Source: JAJPJE01 sp963848375
GTDB taxonomy: Bacteria > Acidobacteriota > Terriglobia > Terriglobales > Acidobacteriaceae
Direction: 5' to 3'
Length of the DNA stretch: 64,000 nt
Assembly (NCBI GenBank): GCA_963848375.1
Contig: CAWKDK010000028.1
Location: forward strand, 1 to 64,000
The translations under genes and the position numbers were made by a program. A model generated the notes under the pieces. That model was not told where the DNA came from. It made no database searches and saw only the letters and a program-made list of their open reading frames with translations. Shown here in pieces: positions 8,480-17,730 of this stretch; within the stretch, counting starts at the first letter, position 1, and each line of letters opens with the position of its first letter.

Positions 8480-8923
8480 TTACTGAGGAAGATGAAGGCT
8501 GGTGTCAATGCGCTCGTCGTTTTCGATGTGCACACGGGTTTCCGGCTTTGGCTGGCCTTTCTTCGTCTTTATGTCGGCCCAGATGATGTAATCGGCCTGC
8601 CCGGGCGGTACCCGTTGGGCGAACTCTCCAGAGTGGTCGGACATCAGCTCCCAGCGCACTTTTTTGGGCTTGTCATCGGCCCGGCGAATCTTGACGGGAA
8701 CCCCATAAGCGGGCCGATCGTCTGCCGTCCACACGGTGCCGGAGATCAAAGCGTAATCCGCTTTCGCCTTGTTTTTGCTGGAGCCGCTATCCTGACCAAA
8801 GGCAAGAGAAGAACTCGCAAAAGCAAAAAAGAAGAGAACCAACAGGAAAAATGAAAAGTGCAAACCCTTGCTGATCGGCCGCGGGACCGTTGATGCCCCG
8901 CCGCGCTCACAATAGAGGGGCAT
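8480..8923 (-). CDS. Exported carboxypeptidase-regulatory-like hypothetical protein
   Basis: About 147 residues, with a strongly hydrophobic export signal rich in Phe (FFLLVLFFFAFASSSLAFG) and then a single predicted beta-sandwich: LISGTVWTADDRPAYGVPVKI, a lysine-rich loop, SDHSGEFAQRVPPGQADYII. The fold resembles the protein encoded at 8040-8399. The ATG at 8923 is preferred because it lies just after the stop of the upstream LysW-like gene (8928); an earlier ATG at 8956 would overlap that gene by 29 bases. Function unknown. Confidence 0.7.
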   Translation of the reverse strand: MPLYCERGGASTVPRPISKGLHFSFFLLVLFFFAFASSSLAFGQDSGSSKNKAKADYALISGTVWTADDRPAYGVPVKIRRADDKPKKVRWELMSDHSGEFAQRVPPGQADYIIWADIKTKKGQPKPETRVHIENDERIDTSLHLPQ

Positions 8924-8927
8924 CGTC

Positions 8928-9125
8928 CTAATAATCTCCATCCTCTTTCTCTTCATCTTCGTCTTCGTCTTCGTCCTCTTCCTCCTCGATTTTTGAAAGT
9001 TCCAAAGGTTCGGTCGTTACCACTTCGAAGTCGCTTCCACACTCCGGGCAGGAAACAATTTCGCCTTCGTCTACCTCTTCCGGGTCCACATCGATATCGC
9101 TTTCACAAACAGGACAAGTAACCAC
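8928..9125 (-). CDS. LysW-like acidic zinc-ribbon protein
   Basis: 65 residues resembling LysW, the amino-group carrier protein of bacterial lysine/arginine synthesis. One zinc ribbon has Cys4, Cys7, Cys26 and Cys29 (CPVC and CPECG), followed by the LysW-type segment FEVVTTEPLELSKI. LysW proteins end in EDWGE, whose terminal glutamate carries the substrate. Here the tail is a longer run of Glu/Asp ending EDGDY, so the carrier residue is missing or changed. No LysX/Z/Y/J/K genes are adjacent, so a role in lysine synthesis is not supported by context. Confidence 0.7.
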   Translation of the reverse strand: MVTCPVCESDIDVDPEEVDEGEIVSCPECGSDFEVVTTEPLELSKIEEEEDEDEDEDEEKEDGDY

Positions 9126-9222
9126 GATTTCTGCCTCCTTCTAGGTACCCAAGACTCAGAATAATATTTAGAATTTCCGCCTCATACGTCAAAGAAATTC
9201 TTTCGATGAGGAAATAGTACAG

Positions 9223-10665
9223 ATGATTCAATCTCGTTCGGCGATCTTTGGGATGCTTCTATTGCTCTTGTCGTGCACGATTTTTGCTCAACAACCAGCA
9301 ATTCATCATACTTCGTCTCAAAATACGCATCCTGCGGCTACCGCCAGCATTGTTGACCCCGGGATGAAGACCACGGCGCCCGATCCGGCGATAGCAGCCG
9401 CGCTGAAGCAGATCTCCGCCGACCATGCCCGGCATACGATCGAGAAGCTGGTCAGCTTCCACACCCGCCTGACCATCTCGCCTGCAACCCCCAGCGCCAT
9501 CGCCGCTGGCCGGGGCGTAGGCGCCGCCCGCGAGTGGATTCGGTCCGAATTCCAGCGCTATTCGGATGCCTGTGGCGGCTGCCTGGAGGTGAAAACCGAT
9601 AGTTTCACCGAAGGCCCGGTCCGGCGCATTCCTCAACCTACCGAGATCGTAAACGTCTATGCGGTATTGAAAGGCACCGATCCTGCCAATTCCGGACGGG
9701 TCTACGTCGTGGTTGGCCACTACGATTCGCGTCCCACCAACGATCAGGATGCGGAATCCCCCGCTCCCGGTGCCAATGACGATGGCAGCGGTACGGCCGT
9801 GGTGCTGGAGTGCGCCCGGGTGCTCAGCCAGCAGAAGTTTCCCGGCACCATCGTCTTCCTCGCGGTTGCCGGGGAGGAGCAGGGACTAAACGGTAGCCGC
9901 CATTTTGCCAAAATGGCACGCGATCAGAATTGGAACATTGAAGCTGTTCTTAGCAACGATATCGTTGGGGGCGACAAGACTCCGGGGCAGGATCCCCGTA
10001 TTGTGCGCGTCTTCTCCGAGGGTATTCCGTCCAGCGCAACGCCCGATGAAATCAAGCAAATCCGCGCCATGGGACAGGAAAACGACTCGCCCTCGCGCGA
10101 GTTAGCCCGCTACACACGCGAGATTTCCCGGCAATATCTACTGCCCGCGTTTGGTGCAAAAATGATCTTCCGGCCCGATCGCTATCTGCGCGGAGGCGAT
10201 CACCTCTCGTTTAACGACCAGGGATATGCGGCCGTTCGGCTGACGGAATACCGGGAAAACTTCGCTCATCAGCATCAGAACCCTCGCAGGGAAAACGGCA
10301 TCGAATATGGGGATTTACCCAAGTTCGTGGACTATGATTACGTGGCGAATGTGGCACGGTTGAACGCTGCAACTTTGGCCTCCCTGGCAGCGGCTCCCGG
10401 TCCGCCGGTTGATGTGCGCCTCGATACGAAGCAGCTCACGAACGACTCGACTTTAATGTGGAATCCTCCTCCGGGCGGTTTGGCATCGAGTTACGAAGTG
10501 CTCTGGAGAATGACCACGGCTCCCGATTGGGAAAACGCCGAGCCGGTTGCGAATGGGACCAAATCGACGATTGACCGCTCGAAGGACAACGTCTATTTCG
10601 CGGTACGCGCCGTAGACAACAAAGGGCATCACAGTTTACCGGTGATACCGAAGCCAGAAAGATAA
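9223..10665 (+). CDS. Secreted M28 family zinc aminopeptidase with C-terminal Fn3-like domain
   Basis: 480 residues with a signal peptide (about 1-22). The M28 co-catalytic zinc site is visible: His166 (VVGHYDSR), Asp186 (GANDDGSG), the Glu218-Glu219 pair (AGEEQG), Asp246 (LSNDIVGG) and a later GGDHLSF histidine. M28 enzymes remove N-terminal amino acids from peptides outside the cytoplasm. The last 85 residues (PPVDVRLDTKQL... to ...VYFAVRAVDNKGHHS) look like a fibronectin type III module. The rhomboid-like gene follows after only three bases, so they are probably co-transcribed. Confidence 0.92.
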   Translation: MIQSRSAIFGMLLLLLSCTIFAQQPAIHHTSSQNTHPAATASIVDPGMKTTAPDPAIAAALKQISADHARHTIEKLVSFHTRLTISPATPSAIAAGRGVGAAREWIRSEFQRYSDACGGCLEVKTDSFTEGPVRRIPQPTEIVNVYAVLKGTDPANSGRVYVVVGHYDSRPTNDQDAESPAPGANDDGSGTAVVLECARVLSQQKFPGTIVFLAVAGEEQGLNGSRHFAKMARDQNWNIEAVLSNDIVGGDKTPGQDPRIVRVFSEGIPSSATPDEIKQIRAMGQENDSPSRELARYTREISRQYLLPAFGAKMIFRPDRYLRGGDHLSFNDQGYAAVRLTEYRENFAHQHQNPRRENGIEYGDLPKFVDYDYVANVARLNAATLASLAAAPGPPVDVRLDTKQLTNDSTLMWNPPPGGLASSYEVLWRMTTAPDWENAEPVANGTKSTIDRSKDNVYFAVRAVDNKGHHSLPVIPKPER

Positions 10666-10668
10666 GCA

Positions 10669-11502
10669 ATGCGAAGGAACACCAATTTTCAACTCGGAAT
10701 GCCGCGGTTCAGCGGGGCCGTCCGCGGCCTCGTCCTGCTCAGTTCAGCCATTTATGGGTTGCTGTTGCTGTTGCGGCTGATGCAGCCTAACCTTGCGGGA
10801 TTAGTCCTTGCACTGGGTGCGCTGAGTCCCGCGGGCATCAGTCACCATTGGTACTGGCAATTCCTGACTTACGGCTTCCTGCACCATCCGGAAGATCCGC
10901 TGAACCTCCTGCTTTCCATGCTGGCGATCTACTTCATCGGTTCCGCGGTACAGGATCGTATCGGATCACGAGCTTTCGTGGAGATGTACCTGATTTCCAT
11001 TGTGGGAGCAGGCATCCTCGGCTACCTGCTTTCGTTCACCGGATTCGCACAGGGCGCGGCGATGGGCTCCGGACCGGCGGCCAACGCCATCCTGATGGTG
11101 TTCTTTCTACTGTTCCGCGACACGCCGATCTTCGTATTTCCTGTCCCAATCCCCATTCCGACTAAATACGTTGTCATCTTCACCGCCGCCATCGAAGGGG
11201 TCTACTTCTTACTCTCGCATTCGCTCTTTAACGCCATGCTTTTGCTGGGACTGCTGGTTGGTTTCCTCTGGTTCCGGCTTTTGTGGCACCGGAAAAGCCT
11301 GGTCGGTGCAGTGGAAGACCAGGTATTTGGCGTGCGCAACGCATATTACAAATGGAAACGCCGACGCGCTGGAAAGAAGTTCGAAGTCTATATGCGCAAG
11401 TATGACAAGGATCGCTACTTCGATCAGTACGGGAACTACCGCGAGCCGGATCCCAAGGACAAGAAAGATAACGGCGAGAACCGCGGTCCCTGGGTGAACT
11501 AG
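10669..11502 (+). CDS. Rhomboid-fold membrane protein, probably catalytically inactive
   Basis: 277 residues with about six hydrophobic helices and a charged C-terminal tail (DKDRYFDQYGNYREPDPKD). The layout, with WYWQFLTYGFLHH before helix 2, resembles rhomboid intramembrane proteases. A serine lies in the expected region (MGSGPAANA, Ser134), but the spacing differs from GxSG, and the last core helix (FNAMLLLGLLVGFLW) lacks the catalytic histidine. It is best read as a pseudo-rhomboid. It follows the M28 peptidase gene by three bases. Confidence 0.7.
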   Translation: MRRNTNFQLGMPRFSGAVRGLVLLSSAIYGLLLLLRLMQPNLAGLVLALGALSPAGISHHWYWQFLTYGFLHHPEDPLNLLLSMLAIYFIGSAVQDRIGSRAFVEMYLISIVGAGILGYLLSFTGFAQGAAMGSGPAANAILMVFFLLFRDTPIFVFPVPIPIPTKYVVIFTAAIEGVYFLLSHSLFNAMLLLGLLVGFLWFRLLWHRKSLVGAVEDQVFGVRNAYYKWKRRRAGKKFEVYMRKYDKDRYFDQYGNYREPDPKDKKDNGENRGPWVN

Positions 11503-11511
11503 CACCTGCTC

Positions 11512-11829
11512 TTAGCGCTGTTCCACGGCTGTCCAGTTTTCAGTCAGGTTGTGCAGCTTCTCGAAGACCTGCTCGACTTCGCAGATTTGGCTGAGCCGTA
11601 GCCAGCAGCGTTGCACGTCGGAGTCGTCGTAGGCATGGCGCCGCGATTCTTCTGACTTCCAGTAGCGCAGGTTGAAGTAGCGCTCGTCCTTCGCGTCCTG
11701 ATAAAGCTCGTCCCTGCTATACCCCTTGCGCGTCAAGATCGAGTAAAGCTCGCGGAGCACCGCGAGCACTTCGGCATCCTTGCCTGGATAGGGTCGAACG
11801 ATAGCAATCGCAAGAATCTCTGCTTGCAT
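11512..11829 (-). CDS. Antibiotic-biosynthesis-monooxygenase (ABM) domain protein
   Basis: 105-residue ferredoxin-like ABM-fold protein: ILAIAIVRPYPGKDAEVLAVL, then a helix and YFNLRYWKSEESRRHAYDD. Family members are small dimeric oxygenases or stress proteins; no specific activity can be assigned. The ATG at 11829 is preferred because GGAGG lies a few bases upstream. It begins 28 bases after the pyruvate kinase stop on the same strand, so the two may be co-transcribed. Confidence 0.75.
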   Translation of the reverse strand: MQAEILAIAIVRPYPGKDAEVLAVLRELYSILTRKGYSRDELYQDAKDERYFNLRYWKSEESRRHAYDDSDVQRCWLRLSQICEVEQVFEKLHNLTENWTAVEQR

Positions 11830-11857
11830 CCTGCCTCCGGTGATGAACCCGAGAGAC

Positions 11858-13414
11858 TTACTTTTTTCGCCGCTCGGTTGTCGCTCGAGGGCGAGACATC
11901 TTCTGCCGCGTGTTGGGTAAATCAGTCCGATCGGAACCCACAACGTGCAGCCGCATCAGGTTCGTTGAGCCGGACATGCCCGTCGTTCCCGAGATGACGC
12001 CAATCACCTGCCCGGGCCTCGTCACGCCACGCTCTTCCAGAATACGTTCCGCGCCGAAGAGCATGTCTTCTGCCGTGAGGGTATGCGGCCACAGAATCGG
12101 GTGCACGCCCCACATCAGGTTCAGCTGGTTACAGATGCGTTCTTCGAGAGCGAGTCCGAAGATACGGCACTGCGGCCGATACTTCGAGACCAGTCTCGCC
12201 GTGGTGCCCGTTTGCGTGAACACGGCAATTCCGCTCATATCGAGTTCATACGCGGCATGCGCTACTGATTCGCAGACCGTTTCCGAGATCGACAATGCGC
12301 GGTGGTCGGCGCGGCGTCGCAAGACCGGATTGTCCTGCATGTGCGCCTCGGCTTCCACGATGATGCGCGCCATCATGTCGACGGCTTCGCGCGGATATTT
12401 GCCGCTCGCGGTTTCCGCCGAGAGCATTACGGCATCGCTGCCGTCGAAGATCGCGTTGGCAACGTCGCTGGCTTCCGCGCGGGTCGGCCGCGGATTTTCA
12501 ATCATCGACTCGAGCATCTGCGTAGCGGTAATCACCGGCTTGCGCCACTCCGATGCGCGCCGGATCACCTGCTTCTGAATGATCGGCACTTTCTCTGCCG
12601 GAACCTCCACGCCAAGATCGCCGCGCGCGACCATCACACCATCGGCAACATCGAAGATCTCTTCCAGATTGTCGATCGCCTGCGGCTTCTCCAGCTTGGC
12701 AATCACCAGCGCGGGATGTCCATGGCTACGGATCATCCGCTTCGCTTCGAGCACATCGTTGGCGGAACGCACAAACGAGAGCGCAATCGCATCCACGCCG
12801 TGCTTCAGGCCAAACTCGAGGTCTTTGCAGTCCTTCTCCGTCATCGCCGGCAGGCTGAGCGCAGTTCCAGGCAGATTGATTCCCTTGTGCTGCCCGAGCA
12901 TGCCACCGTTAATAATGTCGCACTCCACATCTTCGCCTTTGACCGACTTCACCTTCAGCTCGATGAGGCCATCGGAAAGCAGAATACGCGCGCCGGGCTG
13001 CACTTCGCGGGCGATCGGAAACGTAGTGGAGACCATCGCGGCATCGCCCGGAACTTCCCGGCCAGTAAGGGTGATCTTCTCGCCCTGCGTTAGCAACACC
13101 GGAGCTCCGGAAGCCAGTTTCCCTGTACGCAGCTTCGGTCCCTGCAGGTCTTGCAGAATGCAGATGGTGCGATCCTGCGCGGCGGCTACTTTGCGTACTC
13201 GCTGAATTGTTTTCGCGTGATCTTCATGCGTGCCGTGCGAAAAGTTCAGACGCGCCACGTCCATTCCATGGCGCATCAGGTTGTGCAGCATCTCCTCGGA
13301 GTTGCTGGCCGGCCCAAGCGTGCAAACGATCTTCGCGCGCCTGTCGCCCAGCGCGTGACGGTGCTCGGTGGTGATATCAATCTCAGTGCTGGACTTGAAT
13401 TCCGTTGTGGCCAT
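11858..13414 (-). CDS. pyk: Pyruvate kinase
   Basis: 518-residue glycolytic enzyme converting phosphoenolpyruvate and ADP to pyruvate and ATP. Recognisable segments: KIVCTLGPASNS and ARLNFSHGTHEDH near the N-terminus, the substrate/metal site MVARGDLGVEVP, then KPVITATQMLESM and ANAIFDGSDAVMLSAETASGKYP. The C-terminal allosteric domain (IAVFTQTGTTARLVSKYRP) is present. A basic tail (PRATTERRKK) extends past the usual 470-480 residues. Confidence 0.97.
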   Translation of the reverse strand: MATTEFKSSTEIDITTEHRHALGDRRAKIVCTLGPASNSEEMLHNLMRHGMDVARLNFSHGTHEDHAKTIQRVRKVAAAQDRTICILQDLQGPKLRTGKLASGAPVLLTQGEKITLTGREVPGDAAMVSTTFPIAREVQPGARILLSDGLIELKVKSVKGEDVECDIINGGMLGQHKGINLPGTALSLPAMTEKDCKDLEFGLKHGVDAIALSFVRSANDVLEAKRMIRSHGHPALVIAKLEKPQAIDNLEEIFDVADGVMVARGDLGVEVPAEKVPIIQKQVIRRASEWRKPVITATQMLESMIENPRPTRAEASDVANAIFDGSDAVMLSAETASGKYPREAVDMMARIIVEAEAHMQDNPVLRRRADHRALSISETVCESVAHAAYELDMSGIAVFTQTGTTARLVSKYRPQCRIFGLALEERICNQLNLMWGVHPILWPHTLTAEDMLFGAERILEERGVTRPGQVIGVISGTTGMSGSTNLMRLHVVGSDRTDLPNTRQKMSRPRATTERRKK

Positions 13415-13500
13415 TTAAAAAAGTGTTCCCCATATCCCCGTGCTCTGTCATTCAGAGCCGCCAGCTACTTGCTACCCAATTCCGAGTTCAACTCGGTGCG

Positions 13501-14379
13501 CTAACTTGCGACCTTACGCTCTCCCGAGCTGCCCCCACCTGCGACGGCTCGAGGATAGAGAATCGCGTTGAACTCAGCCCCTACCAGAACGATAACCGAA
13601 ATTATGTATAACCACACGAGCAAAACGACCGCCGTTGCCAGCGATCCGTAGAACAGGCTGTACTGCGCAAAGTGCCGCACGTAGACGCGAAATCCGATGG
13701 TTGCCGGAAACCAGAGCGCGGTCACCAATGCTGACCCGGGCAACACACTGTGCCACGGTTGCGTGCGCGGGACCGCATGGTGATAGATAAGCGCCATCAC
13801 CGCGTTCAGGGTCAGGACGGCAATCACCCAGCGCGTCAGCGTCCATAGCGTCAGGATGTACGGCTCGACCTCATGCCCGAGTTGCAACATCATGCCTTCA
13901 GCGAGGCGCTGCTCGATCTCGTTGCCGAAGGCGACCAGCCCGGTCGCGAAGAACATTGGGATTCCGGCCATGATCACCAGTCCGAAGGCGATCATGCGCT
14001 CCTTGATAACGCCCCACATCTTCGGCAGGCGGTAGGCGTTTCGAAAGCCCTCCATCCAGGAGATGATCACGCCAGAAGCCGTCCACAACGTGATGATGGA
14101 GGCAAGCACCACAATGCGGATTGGGCGATCGTGCGTCGTCTGGAAATAAGTTTCGGCCGTGGACGCGGTGCCCGGCGGCATCACCCTGCCCACTGCGTTT
14201 GAAATCTCGTGGATGAAGGCCTGGGTCTTCGCAAATGAGATGAGGATGGACGCGCTCAGCATGAGCGCCGGGAACATGGTGAGAATGGAGGAGTATGCCG
14301 CGCCCTTGGCGACGCCAAACGCGTCGTGCCGGAAAGCACTCCACACCGCCTTACGGAAGAGGCTAAAGAAGCGCAACAT
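13501..14379 (-). CDS. YihY/BrkB family membrane protein
   Basis: 292-residue inner-membrane protein of the YihY/virulence factor BrkB family: GVAKGAAYSSILTMFPALM at the first helix, SILISFAKT, LWTASGVIISWMEGFRNAY, and C-terminal helices ending in GAEFNAILYPRA. About six membrane segments. Function is not established (the old name 'ribonuclease BN' is wrong for this family). The sequence around its start codon is partly duplicated near 17.75 kb. Confidence 0.9.
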   Translation of the reverse strand: MLRFFSLFRKAVWSAFRHDAFGVAKGAAYSSILTMFPALMLSASILISFAKTQAFIHEISNAVGRVMPPGTASTAETYFQTTHDRPIRIVVLASIITLWTASGVIISWMEGFRNAYRLPKMWGVIKERMIAFGLVIMAGIPMFFATGLVAFGNEIEQRLAEGMMLQLGHEVEPYILTLWTLTRWVIAVLTLNAVMALIYHHAVPRTQPWHSVLPGSALVTALWFPATIGFRVYVRHFAQYSLFYGSLATAVVLLVWLYIISVIVLVGAEFNAILYPRAVAGGGSSGERKVAS

Positions 14380-14430
14380 GGGCTAAACGGTTCAGCGCTC
14401 TTAGCTTACAGACTATCGGCGGAAAAGGGC
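14304..14430. repeat. Direct repeat, copy 1 (yihY start region)
   Basis: Bases 14304-14339 and 14381-14430, covering the first codons and upstream region of yihY, recur at 17731-17817 in the same orientation with a few mismatches. The intervening 41 bases are missing from the second copy. The two copies bracket the antiporter and the frameshifted nucleotidyltransferase. Confidence 0.8.
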
Positions 14431-14546
14431 AATTGCGAAAGAAGGAGCACATCCGAGCACGAGCTGTTCGCGAAAGGCGCCCTTCCTCCCGCGCTCCCCT
14501 CTCTACTGCGTCAACCGAACGGCGCGCCAGAACTGGATTTCCCCTC

Positions 14547-15893
14547 TCATGCCGCCGGCTCTGTCGATAGATAAACCTCTTCCTTCGCCGGTTCCGTCTT
14601 CCACGTCTCCTCGGGATTCGAGGAAAGCAGCGGCAGGCCCTTGCTCAAGATGTACCGCAACCATGTCCCACAGGCTTGGGAAGTGACGACGGCGGTGATG
14701 ACCAGCGCGGTATAGAAAGCTGCGTTGATGATGCCCGAATCGTACGCAACACTTGCGAGGACAATTCCGGGACCGCCGCGCGCATTGGTGGTGACTGCGA
14801 TATTCACTACATCGAGTCCGCGAAAGCCGCCAGCCCTGGCCGCCAGCGCGCTGGAAAATATCGAGATCGCCGAAGAGGCGAAAAAGAAGATGAGCAGCAC
14901 CGCCATGGAGAATTCGCGTCCGAATACCAGGCGATACCCGACGATTCCGAAATAGATCGGCACGAATACTCCGAACGAAACCTTCGCGATGGATTCAAGC
15001 GGTACGGCAAATCGCTCGCGTTCCGTCCCCTGAATTCCCCCAACGATGCCGTAACCGGCGAGCAGCGCAGCAAACTGCAAGTTCACGTCAATCAAGGCCG
15101 CCACCGCGCAATACGCCATCAAAACGAAGATCACATAACCCACCGGCGACGCCTGGTGCAGGATGTTCCAGCGGGAATTGCTGATCCACCGCAACAGGTA
15201 CGGCATGATCACCATTGCAACGAGCATGAAGATGAACGTGCCGAGCACGTGTGACGATACCGTGCTCGCCACGTGCTGATTAGATAATGTGCTGGATTTT
15301 GCCAGCGCCGTCGCGAATGCCAACACCGTCCACAGGGCGACGTCTTCGAGGACTGCATATCCTAATAGCAGGCTGACAAAGCGCGTTCGCATGATTCCTA
15401 AATCCCAGAAGATCCGCGAGATCACTGGAATCGAAGTGACGGAGGTGGCGATCGCCAATACCAGGAGTGTCGAGGTATGTTGACTGGCTGTCCCGGTGAG
15501 TCTCGCCAACGGGATGAAGCCCAGATAACCGAGTCCGAGGACGAAGATGAAGCTGGTGACATCCGACAGTATGATCAGCAGAATAGTCTTCTTGCGGTTC
15601 TCTTTTGCCAACAGGCGGCGCGTCTCGGCACCCGAGCAGAACATGAGCAGAATTAAGCCGAGCTGGTAGAGGAATCCCAGAACAACGTTGGCGCTGGGCG
15701 AGAAGGTGAACAGCTTTGCGAATACCGCAGGCGCCAGCAACTTAAGCGCGAAGGGACCAAGAATGATGCCCGCCAGAATTTCTCCTACAATTCTTGGCTG
15801 CTTGAGACGCTCGGAGAGGTAGCCCAGTCCGTGCACAGCAGCCAGAAATGCGGCAATCGTGAGTACAAATTGACCAAAATCAAGCGGTGACAT
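14547..15893 (-). CDS. Monovalent cation:proton antiporter (CPA2/KefB-type)
   Basis: About 448 residues with 12-13 hydrophobic helices, of the Na+/H+ or K+/H+ exchanger domain family. Features: GYLSERLKQPRIVGEILAGI in the first helices, then LGLILLMFCSGAETRRLL, typical of CPA2 proteins. There is no C-terminal TrkA-N domain, so regulation by NAD as in KefC is unlikely. The ATG at 15893 is chosen because AGGAG lies seven bases upstream; an in-frame ATG at 15977 lacks one. Confidence 0.88.
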   Translation of the reverse strand: MSPLDFGQFVLTIAAFLAAVHGLGYLSERLKQPRIVGEILAGIILGPFALKLLAPAVFAKLFTFSPSANVVLGFLYQLGLILLMFCSGAETRRLLAKENRKKTILLIILSDVTSFIFVLGLGYLGFIPLARLTGTASQHTSTLLVLAIATSVTSIPVISRIFWDLGIMRTRFVSLLLGYAVLEDVALWTVLAFATALAKSSTLSNQHVASTVSSHVLGTFIFMLVAMVIMPYLLRWISNSRWNILHQASPVGYVIFVLMAYCAVAALIDVNLQFAALLAGYGIVGGIQGTERERFAVPLESIAKVSFGVFVPIYFGIVGYRLVFGREFSMAVLLIFFFASSAISIFSSALAARAGGFRGLDVVNIAVTTNARGGPGIVLASVAYDSGIINAAFYTALVITAVVTSQACGTWLRYILSKGLPLLSSNPEETWKTEPAKEEVYLSTEPAA

Positions 15894-16563
15894 AGTTGTT
15901 CTCCTTCTGTGAAACAGTGGAATTGGTTTGCAAGGTGGTATTCGGCTGCGAATAAGAGCGGGGCTGCCGAATGACATAATGGCGGCGACCGGTGATCAGT
16001 TACTTGATCAGTCGAACGATCTAATTTGGTGGTGAACTTCTGCGAACAGGAGGGACTAAAGCACAGCGCTTGAACGAAGCGGCAAAGCGGAAGCAGCACG
16101 TAGATTTTATCCGCTGGGGGGCCATGATCCCGTTCGACGGTAAGGTACGGAGCGTCGCGCTTGGGTTCCTCGAAGGCTCTTTGCATTGCGCCGTGCAGGA
16201 TCACAGGAACGCGCGATGCACGGGGCGTCCACATAACCCGGTTCTGACTGCTGCTTGCTGATCGCGCGATGTGCCTGCGATACACCTGGGCGCGCGTAAA
16301 TGGGGGCTGAGGATTCGCAGTCTCTGGGTGTTCGTCGAGAGTGCTCGAGCTCGACTTCAGCGGTGCAACGAACAATGCGAACAGCGCAAAAAGGACGAGC
16401 CGAACTGCGCGCACTGCCGCTGAACAATCTGCATTCAACTCAGGATCGGACGAAAGCCATGGCGACCGGCCCTTTCGGACGCGATAGACCGACCGCAGCA
16501 TCGGAACGGAGGCATAGCTGTGAAGCAGCTCTCCCGAATTTTCCGGTGCATTCATTGGCATGG
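15894..16563. other. Gene-poor 670-bp gap
   Basis: Between the antiporter start and the end of the broken nucleotidyltransferase gene. Open frames exist on both strands but none shows a recognisable domain, a good ribosome site or conserved-looking composition. The direct repeat bracketing this area and the disrupted neighbours suggest a decayed or rearranged stretch. Confidence 0.5.
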
Positions 16564-17626
16564 CTACCATATGGTCTGTTTGCCCGAGATCTTATAGGTC
16601 GCGCCGGCCGCAGCGGCGAGTGGCGGCAACAGAGTCAGGCGCAAGGCGGCTGCATGATTCCGCCGCTTCCACGTCTTGACGACCTGAGCGCCCCACAGGG
16701 TTGCTCCTTGTGGGAACAAAGGCAGCCTGAAGTACGAGGCGTGTGGATACAGACGTTCAATGCCAAAGCGCGCTGCCTTGCGCACAAGTGCGGGTAGAGC
16801 GGGCGGAGTGTTTCGATAATGAGCGGTAAATTCGCTGATGATCCGTAAGTGAGTGGCCACCCCGCGCCAGATCCCTTGTTGCCTCGCAATTCGATGCAGT
16901 TGCTCAAAATCAACGTTATTCAGAAGCGGAACCGCATCGACGAAATCGCAAATCCTATAAAAGAAGTGGCGATAGAGACGTTGCAGCGTGGCAAGGACGA
17001 TTTGGTCTTCGGCAGCAGGGACCCAAAGCGCGACGTGCCCTAGCGCCTTACGACGCCGCCTGGCGATAAGCTCCTTGCCATAGGCTGCAAACTCGCCAGT
17101 CTGACCGAGCCGTTGGATGTGAATCTCGACAAGAGGCCGGAGCCCGGGAACTCTGAAGTTCCATTTATTGGCGAGCTGGTCCCCCCACGTCTGCGGATTG
17201 AATCTCGGCGTCGAACTGCGCTCGCATCAGTTGCTGGACGGCACGTTCATCGCCAGTTGTGAATAGGTCGAAGTCGTTTCCCAAGTCAGGCCAGTGATCC
17301 GGCGACTTGATCGCCATTACTGGGCACCCATGCTCCTCGAGCGCGTCGCACACTTTCGCAATGGTCGTAACCGTCTCGGCATTCTGTGCGCGCCGTGCAG
17401 CCATCTGCTGCTCGAACCCCACGTGGGAGTTTGCCACCGGTTCGAATGTACGGATCAGGATGTGATGGAGCTCTGCGAGTGAAACGAGCGCCGGAAGCTC
17501 TTCGTCATCGAGCAGCGCCAATGACTCGCGAAACTGATCGTTCGTTCGCTGGCCGTTCAGGGCCGAGCGGTTCAGGGCGAAGTACGACAACCAATGGAGC
17601 TGTTCGGCTTGGCGGTCTACCATCAA
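16564..17626 (-). pseudogene. Nucleotidyltransferase family (NTP_transf_5-like) protein, frameshifted
   Basis: Two frames join into one protein of about 354 residues. The first (17626 to about 17181) contains HGCPVMAIKSPDHWPDLGNDFDLFTTGDE, the GxDxD-type core of the uncharacterised nucleotidyltransferase family PF14907. The second (about 17181 to 16564) continues with DQLANKWNFRVPGLRPLVEI and a helical C-terminus (AARFGIERLYPHASYFRLP). Removing one G from the six-G run at 17181-17186 restores a continuous reading frame. This may be a sequencing error or a real lesion. PF14907 members appear in several peptide and polysaccharide clusters, but no partners are seen here. Confidence 0.7.
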
Positions 17627-17730
17627 TCGTCAGTACCTGCTAAGACGATTTCGATGTACGCAGTCACCCAACGGTTGTTCTCTGAATGCCTGCAGCGATG
17701 ACAGGTAAGCCATTTAGCTCAGGGCGGGCG

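Noticed and set aside
8928..9125. Lysine biosynthesis by the LysW pathway
   Set aside because: The tail lacks EDWGE and none of the pathway genes are adjacent.
15785..16570. 261-codon minus-strand frame in the gene-poor gap
   Set aside because: Overlaps the antiporter start, has no domain or ribosome site, and its composition is irregular.
16564..17626. Lasso-peptide or similar RiPP cluster around the PF14907 gene
   Set aside because: No leader-peptidase, asparagine-synthase-like cyclase or precursor gene is nearby.
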